Made by a program: the position numbers and the translations under genes | Assembly (NCBI GenBank): GCA_002083775.1 | Contig: MTEI01000006.1 | Location: 173,563-237,562 of the forward strand | Length of the DNA: 64,000 nt | From: Rhodoferax ferrireducens | GTDB taxonomy: Bacteria > Pseudomonadota > Gammaproteobacteria > Burkholderiales > Burkholderiaceae_C | Reading direction: 5' to 3' | Notes under the pieces: model-generated | Databases searched by the model: none | What the model was told of the DNA's origin: nothing | What the model saw: the letters and a program-made list of their open reading frames with translations, nothing else | Shown: in pieces, positions 36,015 through 47,200 of the stretch | How positions within the stretch are numbered: the first letter of the stretch is position 1 | Layout of the letters: the number at the start of each line of letters is the position of its first letter

Positions 36015-36024
36015 ATTGAATCTT

Positions 36025-37170
36025 CTACACCTGCGTCTGCGTCACCGAGGTGCGAAAGCGCAGCAGCGCCGCCACAAAGAACACACTGCCCACGCCCAGC
36101 ATGCAAAGAATGTCGACCCACACCACGTCCAGCCCCGCGCCACGGTACAGAATGGCTTGCGCCAGCCGCACAAAGTAGGTGGTGGGTGCCGCCAGCATCA
36201 GGTTTTGCACCAGCTCGGGCATGCTTTCACGCGGGGTGACGCCGCCCGAGAGCAGTTGCAGCGGGATGATGGTCAGGATGATCAGCAGGCCCAGCTGTGG
36301 CATGGAGCGCGCCAGCGTGCCCAGAAAAATACCGATCGACGCCGCCGCAAACAGGTACATCGCCGCTGCGCCCAGAAACAACGGCACCGAGCCGGCAATG
36401 GGCACCTTCAGCACCTGTTGCACGATCACCGTCAAGGCAAAGGTCACGCCGATCAACACCGCCAGCCCGTTGGCCCAGATTTTGGCCAGCATGATCTCGA
36501 ACGGTGCCAGCGGCATCACCAGCAGGTGTTCGATAGTGCCATGTTCGCGCTCGCGGATCAGCGCCGCGCCCACCAGAATGATGGTCAGCATGGTGACGTT
36601 GCTGATCACCTCCATCACGCCGCCAAACCATTTGCCATTCAGGTTGGGGTTGAAACGCACCCGCGTGGCCAGCTTGATCGGCAGGGCGGCGCTGTCCCGC
36701 GTGCCGGTCAGAAACTCGCTGATCTCCGCTGACGCAATGGCCTGGATGTAGCTGGCACCAATGAACGACTGGCTCATGTTGGTGGCGTCGATGTTGAGCT
36801 GCACCTCGGGGCGGTGGCCAGCCACCAGGTCGCGCTGGAAGTTGGCCGGAATGACCAGGGTGAAGGCATACAGCCCCTGGTCCATCACCGGGTCCAGATC
36901 CGTCAAGGCGATGGGCTGCGGGATTTTGAAATAGGGCGGGTACAGCGCGTCCACCAGGCGGCGCGACAGCGGCGACTGGTCTTCGTCCACCACCGCCAAC
37001 GGGGCGTTATGCAGCTCGGTGGACGACGCGGTGGCCGCCACATAGATGCCGCCAGAAAACGCCCAGATGATCAGTACCAGCAGCACCTTGTCAGCCACCA
37101 GGCTACGCAGCTCTTTGACGCCAAGGCGGTAGATGTTGGACAGGCTGGCCATCAAACCGCTTGGGGCCAT
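36025..37170 (-). CDS. ABC-2 type permease (YhhJ-like)
   Basis: A 381-residue membrane subunit of an ABC exporter. One N-terminal helix (ADKVLLVLIIWAFSGGIYVA) is followed by a periplasmic domain of about 150 residues (LAVVDEDQSPLSRRL) and five C-terminal helices. The ABC-2 motif region is RGEREHGTIEHLL-like (REREHGTIEHLLVMPL). It matches YhhJ, partner of the RbbA/YhiH-type ATPase next to it. Start 37170 overlaps nothing and leaves one base to the upstream stop; ATG 37152 (MASLSNIYRLGVKEL) is equally plausible. Exported substrate unknown. Confidence 0.85.
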   Translation of the reverse strand: MAPSGLMASLSNIYRLGVKELRSLVADKVLLVLIIWAFSGGIYVAATASSTELHNAPLAVVDEDQSPLSRRLVDALYPPYFKIPQPIALTDLDPVMDQGLYAFTLVIPANFQRDLVAGHRPEVQLNIDATNMSQSFIGASYIQAIASAEISEFLTGTRDSAALPIKLATRVRFNPNLNGKWFGGVMEVISNVTMLTIILVGAALIREREHGTIEHLLVMPLAPFEIMLAKIWANGLAVLIGVTFALTVIVQQVLKVPIAGSVPLFLGAAAMYLFAAASIGIFLGTLARSMPQLGLLIILTIIPLQLLSGGVTPRESMPELVQNLMLAAPTTYFVRLAQAILYRGAGLDVVWVDILCMLGVGSVFFVAALLRFRTSVTQTQV

Positions 37171-37171
37171 G

Positions 37172-39955
37172 TCACTTCTCCTGCTTGCGCAGCAGCACCA
37201 GGCTCAACACCGTCAGCACCGGAATGAACGCCGCCAGCGCCAGAAACTGATGCATCAGGTCGCCAAAGCCCAGCGCCTTGGTGAACACGCCGCGGCAAAT
37301 GACCAGGAAGTAGGTGGCCGGAAAAAACTGCCCGATCCAATAACCGACACCTTCCAGCGAACTCACTGGCGTGATCAACCCGGCAAACTGCACGGTGGGC
37401 AGCATGGTGAGGATGGCGGTGCCAAACAGTGCGGCGATCTGTGTCTGGGTGAAAGCCGAGATCAGCAGGCCAATGCCGGTGGTGGCGGTCACATACAGCA
37501 GCGCGCCAAAGGTGAGCGCCAGCAGGCTGCCCTTGACCGGCACGCCAAACACCACCACCGCCTGTACCAGCAGCAGAAAGAAGCTGACCATCGACATGGC
37601 GATGTAGGGCAACTGCTTGCCCACCAGAAACTCCAGCCGCGTCACCGGCGTGACATACAGGTTGGTGATCGACCCCAGCTCTTTCTCGCGCACCACCCCC
37701 AGCGCCATCAAAATGGCCGGAATGAAGATCAGCAGCAGCGGAATCACCGCTGGCACCATGGCGTAAATGCTCCTGAAATCCTGGTTGTAGCGGTAGCGCA
37801 CCTCCAGCGTGGCGGCCTGCACCGGCAGGCTGCCGGTGGCATCAAGGATCAGCTCGGTCACATATTGGTAGTGCAGGCCCTGCACGTAGCCGCGGATGGT
37901 TTCACCGCGAAACGGCATGGCGCCGTCCACCCACACACCCACCTCGGGCTGGCGACCCAACCGCAGGTCGCGCCCAAAACCGGCGGGCAATTCCACCGCC
38001 AGCGACAGATCGTCGCGTCGCATGCGCTGGTCAATGTCGTCACTGCTGGTCAACGGCGGCTGCTCCAGAAAATAGCGCGAGCCGGCAATGTTTTGCACGT
38101 AAGCACGGCTCTCTGGCGTCTGGTCGCGGTCGAGCACCGCAAAACGCAGGCCTTCCACATCCAGCGAGATGCCGTAGCCCAGCACAAACATCAGCAGCAC
38201 CGAGCCCAACAGGGCAAACGTCAGCCGGATCGGGTCGCGACGCAGCTCCAGCGTTTCGCGGTAGGCGTAACCCAGCAGGCGGCGCAGGTTGAAGGCGGCG
38301 TGGGGGGTGGCCGTGTGGGGTTTGAATGGCGCTATAGCTTGTGGAGCTACTTGCCCTTGATTGATAAGGGCTGGAGGCACATTTGGCAATGAAACCGCAG
38401 CGGCGGGCGGGATGCCGCTGGCTTCTTCCAGATAACTGATGAAGGCGTCTTCCAGCGTGGCCGCGCCGCGCGCCAGTCGCAGGGCTTCGGGCGTGTCGCT
38501 GGCCAGAACGCGCCCGGCGTGCATCAGCGAGATGCGGTCGCAACGCTCGGCCTCGTTCATGAAATGGGTCGAGATGAAGATGGTGACACCCTGGCTGCGC
38601 GACAGCTCCACCAGCAGGGCCCAGAAGTCATCGCGCGCGATCGGATCCACGCCCGAGGTGGGTTCGTCCAGAATCAGCAGCTTGGGGGCGTGCACCACCG
38701 CCACCGCGAGTGACAGGCGCTGGCGGATGCCCAGCGGCAGCGCGGCGGCGGGCTCGTCCAGATACGGGCCCAGTGTGAAACGCTGCACCAGCGCCTCCAG
38801 CCGCGGGCCGATGGTCTCGGGCGGCAGGTGGAACAGGCGGGCGTGCAACGCCAGGTTTTGCCGCACCGTCAGCTCACCGTAAAGCGAGAACGACTGCGAC
38901 ATATAGCCCACCTGTTTGCGGGTTTCCAGGTCCCGCGCGTCCACCGCCTTGCCAAACAGCGTGGCCTGGCCTTCGGTGGGCGGCAGCAGGCCGGTGAGCA
39001 TCTTCATGGTGGTGGTCTTGCCGCAGCCGTTGGAGCCCAGAAAGCCGAAGATTTCGCCGCGCTGGATGCGAAAACTCACGTCATTCACTGCGGTGAAGTC
39101 GCCAAAACGCTGCGTCAGGTGGCTGGCTTCAATGGCCGGCGGGCCGCTGTCAGCCTGGCGCGGCGGGATCACCAGCGCGTGGTGGGCGCTGCGCCGCTCG
39201 GGCGGCAGCAGGGCGATGAACGCAGCTTCGAGCGTGCTCTGGCCGGTATGCGCCAGCAACTCGGCCGTGGTGCCAGTGCCCAGAATGCGCCCGGCGTCCA
39301 TCGCCACCAGCCAGTCAAAGCGCGCCGCTTCTTCCATGTAAGCGGTGGCCACCACCACGCTCATGCCAGGGCGGCGCACGCGGATGCTGTCGATCAGCTC
39401 CCAGAACTGGCGGCGTGACAGCGGGTCCACCCCGGTGGTAGGTTCGTCCAGAATCAGCAGGTCGGGGTCGTGGATCAATGCGCAGCACAGCCCAAGCTTT
39501 TGTTTCATGCCACCCGAGAGTTTGGCCGCCGGGCGGTCGCGAAACGGCGCCAGCCCGGTGCTGGCCAGCAGCGCGTCAATGCGGCTGGCGCGCTCGCTCG
39601 CGTTTTGCCCGAACAGGCGGCCAAAAAAGTCCACGTTCTCCACCACCGACAGCGTGGGGTAAAGGTTTTTGCCCAGGCCTTGGGGCATGTAGGCAATGCG
39701 CGGCTGGGTCAGGTTGCGCTGCTGGCGATTGGCCATGTCGGCACCCAGCGCAAACACTTGGCCGGTTTGCAGCTCGCGGGCACCGGCCAGCAGCGCCAGC
39801 AGGGTGGATTTGCCCACGCCATCGGGACCGATCAGGCCGACCATGCCTGCGTTGGGCAAGGTCAGATCAATCTGGTCCAGCGCCAGCACCTTGCCATAGC
39901 GCTGGGTCACGCCATGCAGGCTGGCAACGCTGTCGGCAGGTGAGGCGGTGGTCAC
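37172..39955 (-). CDS. ABC exporter with two ATPase domains fused to a permease (RbbA/YhiH-like)
   Basis: A 927-residue fusion. ATPase 1 (about residues 10-230) has Walker [10 protein letters not shown], signature LSGGMKQK and Walker [14 protein letters not shown]. ATPase 2 (about 275-500) has GSNGCGKTT, an atypical signature LPLGIRQR in place of LSGGxxQ, and [13 protein letters not shown]. An ABC-2 permease with a large extracytoplasmic domain fills the rest. The start is probably GTG 39955, after AGGTAG; ATG 40000 would overlap the upstream gene. A short interspersed repeat is read in frame in the linker before the permease. It belongs to a three-gene efflux operon with HlyD and YhhJ-like subunits. 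Confidence 0.88.
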   Translation of the reverse strand: MTTASPADSVASLHGVTQRYGKVLALDQIDLTLPNAGMVGLIGPDGVGKSTLLALLAGARELQTGQVFALGADMANRQQRNLTQPRIAYMPQGLGKNLYPTLSVVENVDFFGRLFGQNASERASRIDALLASTGLAPFRDRPAAKLSGGMKQKLGLCCALIHDPDLLILDEPTTGVDPLSRRQFWELIDSIRVRRPGMSVVVATAYMEEAARFDWLVAMDAGRILGTGTTAELLAHTGQSTLEAAFIALLPPERRSAHHALVIPPRQADSGPPAIEASHLTQRFGDFTAVNDVSFRIQRGEIFGFLGSNGCGKTTTMKMLTGLLPPTEGQATLFGKAVDARDLETRKQVGYMSQSFSLYGELTVRQNLALHARLFHLPPETIGPRLEALVQRFTLGPYLDEPAAALPLGIRQRLSLAVAVVHAPKLLILDEPTSGVDPIARDDFWALLVELSRSQGVTIFISTHFMNEAERCDRISLMHAGRVLASDTPEALRLARGAATLEDAFISYLEEASGIPPAAAVSLPNVPPALINQGQVAPQAIAPFKPHTATPHAAFNLRRLLGYAYRETLELRRDPIRLTFALLGSVLLMFVLGYGISLDVEGLRFAVLDRDQTPESRAYVQNIAGSRYFLEQPPLTSSDDIDQRMRRDDLSLAVELPAGFGRDLRLGRQPEVGVWVDGAMPFRGETIRGYVQGLHYQYVTELILDATGSLPVQAATLEVRYRYNQDFRSIYAMVPAVIPLLLIFIPAILMALGVVREKELGSITNLYVTPVTRLEFLVGKQLPYIAMSMVSFFLLLVQAVVVFGVPVKGSLLALTFGALLYVTATTGIGLLISAFTQTQIAALFGTAILTMLPTVQFAGLITPVSSLEGVGYWIGQFFPATYFLVICRGVFTKALGFGDLMHQFLALAAFIPVLTVLSLVLLRKQEK
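38331..38391. repeat. Copy of the interspersed repeat inside the RbbA-like gene
   Basis: GCTATAGCTTGTGGAGCTAC, then TTGCCCTTGATTGATAAGGG and CTGGAGGCACATTTGGCAAT. In the minus-strand frame it encodes the linker [20 protein letters not shown] between ATPase 2 and the permease domain, without disrupting the frame. Confidence 0.65.
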
Positions 39956-39959
39956 GGCA

Positions 39960-40943
39960 CTACCTGAGCTGCAGGTTCTCCGGCCAGGGTGCCTGCGCAT
40001 CGGTCAACACATAAGCCATGCCGGGCATGCCGCCTTTGGTGATCTGCTCATGCTGCGCCAGCCAGGCGGCGTCCACCCGGACCTTGACGCGAAACATCAG
40101 CTTTTCACGCTCGCTGCGCGTTTCCACCTCTTTGGGCGTGAACTGGGCGCGCGGTGCGACAAAGGTCACCGTGGCGGGCAGCACCTGGTCGGGCAGGGCG
40201 TCGAGCAGAATGCGCGCCGAGCTGCCAATGGCCACCTTGCCCGCCTCCGAGGTGGGCAAAAAGATGGTCATGTGCACGTCGGTCAGGTCCAGCAGTGTCA
40301 GCAACTTGCTGCCCGCAGCCAGCACCTCGCCCGGCTCGGCCAGGCGGTAGAGCACGCGGCCGGTGATGGGTGCCTTGAGCGCGGTGTCGTTCACGGTGGC
40401 GCTCAGGCTCTCGCCACGGGCCATGGCCGCCTCTACAGCAGCCTGCGCCTCGGCCACGCGGGTGCGCGCACCTGCCAGACCCGCATCGGCGCCCTGCTGG
40501 GCGTTGCGGTCGCGGTCAAGTGTGGCACCGCTGATGAAGCCTTTTTGCACCAGTTCTTGCGAGCGTTGCAGCGTCAAACGCATCAGCCGCACATCCGACT
40601 CGGCCTTGCGCACCCCGGCCTGGGCCTCGCGGGTGGCTTCTTGCGCCTGGCGCACTTGGGCCTGCGCGGCGCGCAGCTGGGCGGCAATATCGGCGGCGTC
40701 CAGCGTGGCCACCACCTCATCTTTGGCCACCTTGTCGCCTTCATGCGGCGCCAGGCTGGCGAGCCTGCCACCCACTTTGGTGGCCACATCCACCTCGGTG
40801 GCCTCCAGCCGACCGTTGCCAAAAGCCACACCCTGCGCCAGATCGGGCGCACGCATCTGCCAGAAAGCGTAACCCGCGCCCAAGGCGATGACCAGCACCA
40901 AGCCAGCCAGGAGCTTTGACTTGATGGACAGGGGGCTTTTCAT
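39960..40943 (-). CDS. HlyD-family membrane fusion protein (YhiI-like)
   Basis: A 327-residue periplasmic adaptor. Membrane anchor at residues 10-30 ([20 protein letters not shown]), then lipoyl-like halves ([40 protein letters not shown]), a long alpha-hairpin (about 75-170, Ala/Arg/Glu-rich) and a beta-barrel domain. It bridges the ABC exporter encoded by the next two genes to an outer-membrane channel. The stop lies five bases before the likely GTG start of the ATPase gene. First gene of the operon. Confidence 0.88.
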   Translation of the reverse strand: MKSPLSIKSKLLAGLVLVIALGAGYAFWQMRAPDLAQGVAFGNGRLEATEVDVATKVGGRLASLAPHEGDKVAKDEVVATLDAADIAAQLRAAQAQVRQAQEATREAQAGVRKAESDVRLMRLTLQRSQELVQKGFISGATLDRDRNAQQGADAGLAGARTRVAEAQAAVEAAMARGESLSATVNDTALKAPITGRVLYRLAEPGEVLAAGSKLLTLLDLTDVHMTIFLPTSEAGKVAIGSSARILLDALPDQVLPATVTFVAPRAQFTPKEVETRSEREKLMFRVKVRVDAAWLAQHEQITKGGMPGMAYVLTDAQAPWPENLQLR

Positions 40944-41280
40944 AAGGGCCTCAAGCGGAGGGTGTCAAGGCGCGCTGGAACGGCGATGCGGTTGCAAAAC
41001 ATCGTTTTATGCTATCTCCCATGACCCCGACTGGTCCGTGCGCCAGACCCCATTGGGCGCCGATCACCAAGCAGGCGCTGAGCTTTGATGACCAGGTTGC
41101 CTTACCAGATGGGCATGGCAGATGGGCATGGGCAACCCGTTTTTACCGAATCGGCCTGTCTTTGCGCTGTGTGCAGCAGGTCGCTGGCGGCGCCCAAACC
41201 AAGCCGGACTGATTTGTCGATCAGCGCATCAATGGGTGAACGCGTGTCACCGCGTTGCTGTTTGCCAGACTTCTATCGCC
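40944..41280. other. 337-bp gap between the HlyD-type gene and the DUF2252 remnant
   Basis: No gene with a start codon is seen. On the minus strand at about 41100-41260 a short open frame (GDTRSPIDALIDKSVRLGLG then AASDLLHTAQRQADS) looks protein-like but has no start and runs from stop to stop; it may be a relic. The rest holds the promoter region of the HlyD-type operon. Confidence 0.4.
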
Positions 41281-42061
41281 TCAGACGCTGATGTCTGCGC
41301 CAAAGTCAGCTTCAGTTTGTGCCAGCAAGCGCCCCGTGCGGCAGGCGGCCCGAAACGTCTCAAAGTCACGGTGCACCTGGTCTGCGTAGTCTCCTGCGTA
41401 AAGCACCAAGGCATTGGCAAACGCATCACCCTTGCCCAAATAGGCGCTGATTTGTGGCGCATGGCCGCCAGCGCGTGCGTGGGCGCGTGCCAGCACATGG
41501 CCACACAGGCTGGCGTACTGGCGCAACAGGTTCAGGTCAAAGGCCTCAATTTCGGCCGAAATCTTCATGTCACGCAGTTGCCGAAAATAAAAATGCCGGC
41601 CAGAGGGCCCGGTCGATGTGCCCAAAAAAAGATCGCTGGAGGCCTGCATGAGCCGTTGGCCCACCACCACGCGTTGACCATCGTGCTTGAACGCCGTCTT
41701 CTTGCGCTGCGGCACATACGGCGCCAGCACAGACCGGACCGCCTGCTTGATCTGCAAAAACAAGGGCTGGTCCTGCGCATCGGTCATCAGCAGCGCCAGG
41801 CAACGTGTTCCAACGCTGCCAACGCCCACCACCTTGAAGGCCAGGTCTTGAATGTTGAAATTGCCCAGCAGTTGGCGGTGGCTCGGGCTCAGACTCTGCA
41901 CATATTCTTTCAGCAGGTGCATAGCCAGCGGCTGCCAGCCGCCCAACTGGGTCCAGTCGTCGTCTTTGTCAAAAAGCGTGCTGTGGCCGTGGACGTGAAA
42001 TAGCCCCGGCGGGGTGTCGCGCATGACCCAACGCCCATCGATTTTGTCACCCATCTTGGGC
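41281..42061 (-). pseudogene. DUF2252 gene, 3' part beyond the IS insertion
   Basis: The C-terminal 259 codons of a DUF2252 protein, separated from its start by the IS at 42062-43392. Visible are DTPPGLFHVHG, FNIQDLAFKVVGVGSVGTRC, LFLQIKQAVRSVLAPY, GQRVVVGQRLMQASSDLFLG and GHVLARAHARAGG, all typical of the family. DUF2252 proteins resemble small-molecule kinases; no function is established. Without the 5' part it is unlikely to be expressed. Confidence 0.85.
42053..42061. repeat. Target-site duplication, left copy
   Basis: ATCTTGGGC, identical to 43393-43401 on the other side of the IS; a 9-bp duplication made on insertion. Confidence 0.9.
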
Positions 42062-43392
42062 CACTACTGTCCGGTGAACGTGGCTCCAATTTGACGAAAA
42101 CCCAATAGGCACGGGGGTTTACGACTGAAAAAGTTTGGTGCCGATTTGAATTTCATGGCTGCTTTTCTTGGTAGTTTCCCTAGATTGACTTTTTGGGGAA
42201 TTTCCGATGAATTCTGGCAAGACGCTTTTCGCCCAGCTGATGGAGTTCGTGCCTTGGACCAGTTTCAATCGCATCGTCGCGCGTTATGCAGGTGACGCTC
42301 GTGTGTCCACGCTGCCCAGCACCGAGCATTTCCGCATCATGGCTTACGCGCAATTGACCTGGCGAGAATCGCTGCGCGATATCGAGGTCACCTTGAGTGC
42401 CAACGCGACCAAGCTTTACGGCATGGGTCTGCGTCAAGCGGTGCGACGCTCCACACTGGCTGATGCCAATGAGCGGCGCGATTGGCGTATCTGGGCTGAC
42501 TTCGCAGCGGTGTTGATTCGCCGCGCCAACAAGCTCTATGCCGATGAGCCGCTGGGCTTGGATGTGCAGGTGGCGGGCAAGGTGTACGCACTGGATTCGA
42601 GCACCATTGATCTGTGTCTGAGTCTGTTTGGTTGGGCACCGTTTCGCTCGACCAAGGCAGCCATCAAGCTGCATACGCTGCTGGACCTGCGTGGCAGCAT
42701 TCCCAACTTCATTCACATCAGCGACGGCAAAATGGGTGATGTCAACGTGCTCGATATCTTGCCTCTTGAGGCCGGGGCGTTTTACATCATGGATCGGGGC
42801 TATCTGGACTTTGCCCGGCTGTACACGATGCATCAGGCGGGTGCCTTTTTTGTGACACGGGCGAAGTCCAATTTCAACGCCCGTCGGGTGTACTCTGCCA
42901 AAGTGGATAAGGCCACCGGCGTGGTGTGTGATCAGTCTGTGGCGCTCAAGGGTTTCAAGGCTGCCAAGGATTACCCTGAGCATTTGCGCCGGGTGCGCTT
43001 CAAGGATCCAACGGGCAAGACGCTGATCTTTTTGACCAACAACACGACACTGCCTGCGCCGGTGATTGCCCAGCTTTACAAGAACCGCTGGCAGGTGGAA
43101 TTGTTCTTCAAGTGGATCAAGCAGCACTTGCGTATCAAGAAGTTTTTGGGCACCAGCGAGAACGCGGTGAAGACGCAAATCTGGTGCGCCATCGCTACCT
43201 ACGTTTTGATCGCCATTGTCAAGAAGGAGCTTCAACTCAAACCCTCGCTCTACACTTGTTTACAGATTTTGTCAGTCTCGGTTTTTGAGAAAACCCAGGT
43301 TTCATGCGCCTTGCAGCCCGATGACTTACAAGACCAGCCAGCACCCCTCTCTAACCAGTTGATTTTGTTCGACTTTTGACCGGACAGTAGTG
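42062..43392. mobile_element. Complete IS4-type insertion sequence, 1331 bp
   Basis: Perfect 14-bp terminal inverted repeats (CACTACTGTCCGGT at 42062; ACCGGACAGTAGTG ending 43392) flanked by the 9-bp direct repeat ATCTTGGGC. One transposase gene fills it, and its stop codon lies inside the right inverted repeat. It interrupts a DUF2252 gene. The unmutated ends and duplication suggest a recent insertion. Confidence 0.95.
42207..43379 (+). CDS. IS4-family transposase
   Basis: A 390-residue DDE transposase. An N-terminal DUF4372-type domain (MNSGKTLFAQLMEFVPWTSF) precedes the catalytic core: first Asp in YALDSSTIDL, second Asp in FYIMDRGYLD, and Glu in the YREK-like block RWQVELFFKWIKQHLRIKKF. 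All three acidic residues are present, so it is probably active. The TGA stop overlaps the right terminal repeat. A diverged relative appears at 63926 at the window edge. Confidence 0.93.
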   Translation: MNSGKTLFAQLMEFVPWTSFNRIVARYAGDARVSTLPSTEHFRIMAYAQLTWRESLRDIEVTLSANATKLYGMGLRQAVRRSTLADANERRDWRIWADFAAVLIRRANKLYADEPLGLDVQVAGKVYALDSSTIDLCLSLFGWAPFRSTKAAIKLHTLLDLRGSIPNFIHISDGKMGDVNVLDILPLEAGAFYIMDRGYLDFARLYTMHQAGAFFVTRAKSNFNARRVYSAKVDKATGVVCDQSVALKGFKAAKDYPEHLRRVRFKDPTGKTLIFLTNNTTLPAPVIAQLYKNRWQVELFFKWIKQHLRIKKFLGTSENAVKTQIWCAIATYVLIAIVKKELQLKPSLYTCLQILSVSVFEKTQVSCALQPDDLQDQPAPLSNQLILFDF

Positions 43393-43401
43393 ATCTTGGG
43401 C
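43393..43401. repeat. Target-site duplication, right copy
   Basis: ATCTTGGGC, the second copy of the 9-bp target duplication of the IS. Confidence 0.9.
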
Positions 43402-44048
43402 AACAAATTCTCCTGGGTGCGCCCCTGAGCCTTGGCAACACTCTTCACCAACGTCTGTTTGGCGACTTTGTCTGGGGTGGCGGCGATCAGGGACTCCAGC
43501 GTGATGCGTTCGTACCACAGCGACAAGGCCCCCATCTGCGCATAGCTGCTCATGTTGCGCTGGTAGCTCTTGACGGCGGTGAAGACGGCCTCGTCTGCTG
43601 CTGCCGCGGTCAAGTCAAGATGACGCGCCGCCAAGCTCAGACTGGCAACCAGGCGCTTGACATCCCACTCCCAGGGGCCGGGGTGCGTCTCGTCAAAATC
43701 GTTGATGTCAAAAATCAGGTTGCGCTCGGGCGTGGCAAAGCCGCCAAAGTTCATCAAATGACAGTCACCGCAGATTTGCTGGGTCAGACCGGTATGGGGT
43801 GTGCTTGCCAGGTCATGGGCCTGGATGATGGCGCTGCCCCGGTAAAACGCAAAGGGTGAGGTCAGCATGCGTCCGTAGCGCAGCGGTACCAGCCGTTGCA
43901 CCCGGCCTGCGCTGGACGCTTCCAGCAGCTTGACCGGGTCGCGCGCCACTTGGCCAATAGCCTTGTGTGATGGGCGGCTGCACAGTTTGCGCAGCTCGCG
44001 GCCAGCGGAAAACTTTTCAGCCAGGGTGTCACTGTTTTGATGACGCAT
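43393..44048 (-). pseudogene. DUF2252 gene, 5' part interrupted by the IS
   Basis: It starts at ATG 44048 (MRHQNSDTLAEKFSAGRELR) and carries the N-terminal half of DUF2252: FYRGSAIIQAHDLA, ICGDCHLMNFGGFATPE, LIFDINDFDETHPGPWEWDV then KRLVASL. After NLLPKIT the frame enters the IS and ends at 43326 after 14 foreign residues. Joining it to 41281-42061 across one copy of the 9-bp duplication restores a continuous protein of about 470 residues. Confidence 0.88.
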
Positions 44049-44165
44049 ATCTGTCCTCGTTGTTCTGCAAACACCTGTGCTACATGGCGACTCAGAGCGC
44101 GTGCCAATCACTGTTTTTGTAAAATTTTTTGCCTTTTGCCGTGAGCGCCAACCCCAACCCTTTTT

Positions 44166-44205
44166 ATGCTGCTAGCCCTTATTCTATAAGGGCTAGCAGC
44201 TACTG
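44166..44205. repeat. Short interspersed repeat between the DUF2252 and RND genes
   Basis: ATGCTGCTAGCCCTTATTCT then ATAAGGGCTAGCAGCTAC is one of the most symmetric copies: CTGCTAGCCCTTAT/ATAAGGGCTAGCAG are perfect 14-bp arms around TCT(A/T)-like bases. It probably terminates the RND operon. Confidence 0.8.
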
Positions 44206-44238
44206 TTTTAGACAAACTGCCTGGCCAGGTCCCGGTGC

Positions 44239-47200
44239 TCAGGCCACAGCACCCGCACGCTCATCCTGCTCAGGCGGTACCTCGGGTGTGAGCACCGGGC
44301 CGTGGCCGCTGAAGCGGTCCAGCGCCAGGTAAATCACCGGGGTGATGAACAGCGTGATGGCCTGCGAGAACACCAGCCCGCCCACCACCGCCAGGCCCAG
44401 CGGCTGGCGCAGCTCGGCACCGGCACCAATGCCCAGCGCAATTGGCAGCGCGCCCATCAGCGCCGCCATGGTGGTCATCATGATCGGCCGGAAACGCAAA
44501 ATGCACGCCTCGCGGATGGCCTGCGGCGGCGTCATGCCGTGGTGGCGCTGGGCGTCCAGCGCAAAGTCGATCATCATGATGGCGTTTTTCTTCACGATGC
44601 CGATCAGCAGCACGATGCCGATGGTGGCAATCAAGGTCAAATCTTGCCCAAACAGCATCAACGTGGCCAGCGCGCCCACGGCGGCCGAGGGCAGGCCCGC
44701 CAGAATGGTCAGCGGGTGGATGTAGCTCTCGTACAGCACGCCCAGCAGCACGTAGATGACCAGCAGCGCCGCCAGAATCAGCACCAGCTGGCTGCCCTGC
44801 GAGCTTTTGAACACCGCCGCGTCGCCGCCATAGGTGCTGATGATCGAGGCGGGCATCTGGATGGCTTCGCGCGCCGCGTCGATCTTGGCGGTGGCATCAC
44901 CCAGCGCCGCACCCGGAGCCAGATTGAACGACACGGTCACCGCCTGCAACTGGCCGACGTGGTTGATAGAAGTCGGCCCCACGCTGCGCTCGACTGTGAC
45001 AAAACTCGACATCGGCACCAGCGCGCCGGTGGACGATCGCACGTAGATGCCTGCCACCGCACTTTCGTCCTGCTTGGCTTCGGGCGCGACTTCCATGATC
45101 ACCTGGTAACTGTCGGTGGGCAGGTAGATGGTGGACACCTGGCGTTCGCCAAAGGCGCTGTAGAGCGCGCTGCGGATACCTTCGATCGACACCCCCAGCG
45201 CGTTGGCGCGGTCGCGGTCGATGTTGATCTGCGCCTGCAGGCCACGCAGCTGGGCGTCGCTGGTCACGTCGCGAAACAGCGGGTCGTTGCGCAGGCGCTC
45301 CTGCAGCTTGGTGGCCCAATCGTTGAGCTCGTCCGCGCGCACGCTTTGCAGGATGTACTGAAACTGCGCCTTGCTGGGGCGCCCGCCAAGCTGCAGGTTT
45401 TGGGTGGGGCGGATGAACAGCCGGATGCCCGGCACCGCGTTGGTTTTCTTGCGCAGGCCGTCCACCACCTGCTTCATCGGCGGGCGCTCGCTGCGGGGTT
45501 TCAGGGTGATGAACATGCGCCCGGTGTTTTGCGCACCACTGCCGCCATTGAACGAGTTCAGCGCGGCCACCGCCGGGTCGTTGCGGATGATCTGGGCGGC
45601 ACGCTCTTGCAGGCGCACCATTTCTTCAAACGAGGTGTCTTCACCGGCTTCGGTGGTGACAAACATCTGGCCCAGGTCTTCCTCGGGGAAGAAGCCTTTG
45701 GGGATGACCACGGCCAGCCAGACGGTGGCCACAATGGTGGCGGTGGCCAGGCCGAGGATGAACCAGCGGTGCGCCAGCGCCCGGTCCAGCCAGCGGGTGT
45801 AGCTGGCCAGCATGGCATTGAAGCCGCGCTCAAACAGGCGCACGATGAAACCCGGGTGTTTTTTGTGCGCCTCGTCGGTCAAAAAGCGGCTGGCCAGCAT
45901 CGGTACCAGCGTCAGCGACACAAACGCCGAGACGATGATCGCCAGCCCCACCACCACCGCAAATTCATGGAACAGCAGGCCAATCACACCCGGCATGAAA
46001 AAGATCGGGATGAACACCGCGATCAACGAGGTGCTGATGGAGATGATGGTGAAACCCACCTCGCGCGCGCCGCGCAGCGCCGCCTGAAACGGTGGCTCGC
46101 CTTTTTCCACGTGACGGATGATGTTCTCCAGCACCACAATGGCGTCATCCACCACCAGACCCACCGCCAAGGTCAGGCCCAAGAGCGAAATGTTGTCCAG
46201 GCTGTAATTCAAGCCCCAGAGCAGCGCCACCGCGCCGATCAGCGACACCGGCAAGGACAGCGCCGGAATCACCGTAGCGACAAAGCGCCGCAAGAATAAG
46301 AAGATCACCAGCACCACCAGCACCACTGTGCCCAGCAGCGTCAGCGTCACGTCGTGCAAGGCTTCGCGCACCGACAGCGAGCGATCGTTGATGGGCGTGA
46401 GCGTGACTGACTTGGGCATCTGCGCCTGCAAGCCCGGCAGCTCGGCGCGCACCGCGTCCACCACCTGCACGGTATTGGCACCGGGCTGGCGCAGGATAGC
46501 CAGCGTGGTGGTGGGTTCACCATTGAAGGTGGCCCAGCTCTTGGTGCTCTCCAGGCTGTCTTCCACCAGGGCCACGTCGCGCAGGCGTACCGGATTGCCA
46601 CCCTTGACGCTGATGATCAACTCACCAAATTCAGCGGCGTTTTTCAGTTGTTTGTTGGCCTGCAGAACCAGGGTCTGTTTTGGGCCTTCCAGCGTACCGA
46701 CCGGGGTGTTGACATTGGCCGCGCGCAGCGCAGCGGCCACTTCGTCCAGCCCCAGGTTGCGCGCCGCCAGCGCATCGGGCTTCACGCGCACCCGCACCGC
46801 ATACCGCTTGGCGCCAAAGATGTTGACCTGCGCCACACCAGTGATGGTGGACAGCGTGGGCGAAATCAAATGCTCAGCGTAATCCTGCAGGTCAGACGGC
46901 GCCAGCGACGGTGAGCGCAGTGAAATCAGCAGCACCGGCGCGTCGGCCGGGTTCACCTTGCGGTATGACGGCGGGCTGGTCATGTCGTCGGGCAGCGCGC
47001 GCTGGGCACGCAGCAGGGCCGCCTGCACATCCACCGCAGCGGCGTCAATGTTGCGGCCCTCTTCAAATTCGAGGGTCAGCGAGGTGTTGCCCAGGGTGCT
47101 GGTGGAGCTGATGGTTTTCAGGCCCGGCACGGTCTGAAACTGTTTCTCCAACGGCAAAGCCACCGAGGTGGCCATGGTCTCGGGGCTGGCGCCGGGCAGG

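Noticed and set aside
44302..46299. 665-codon frame opposite the RND transporter
   Set aside because: Composition (His, Gln, Arg rich) is that of antisense DNA of a high-GC gene; the opposite strand has full RND motifs.
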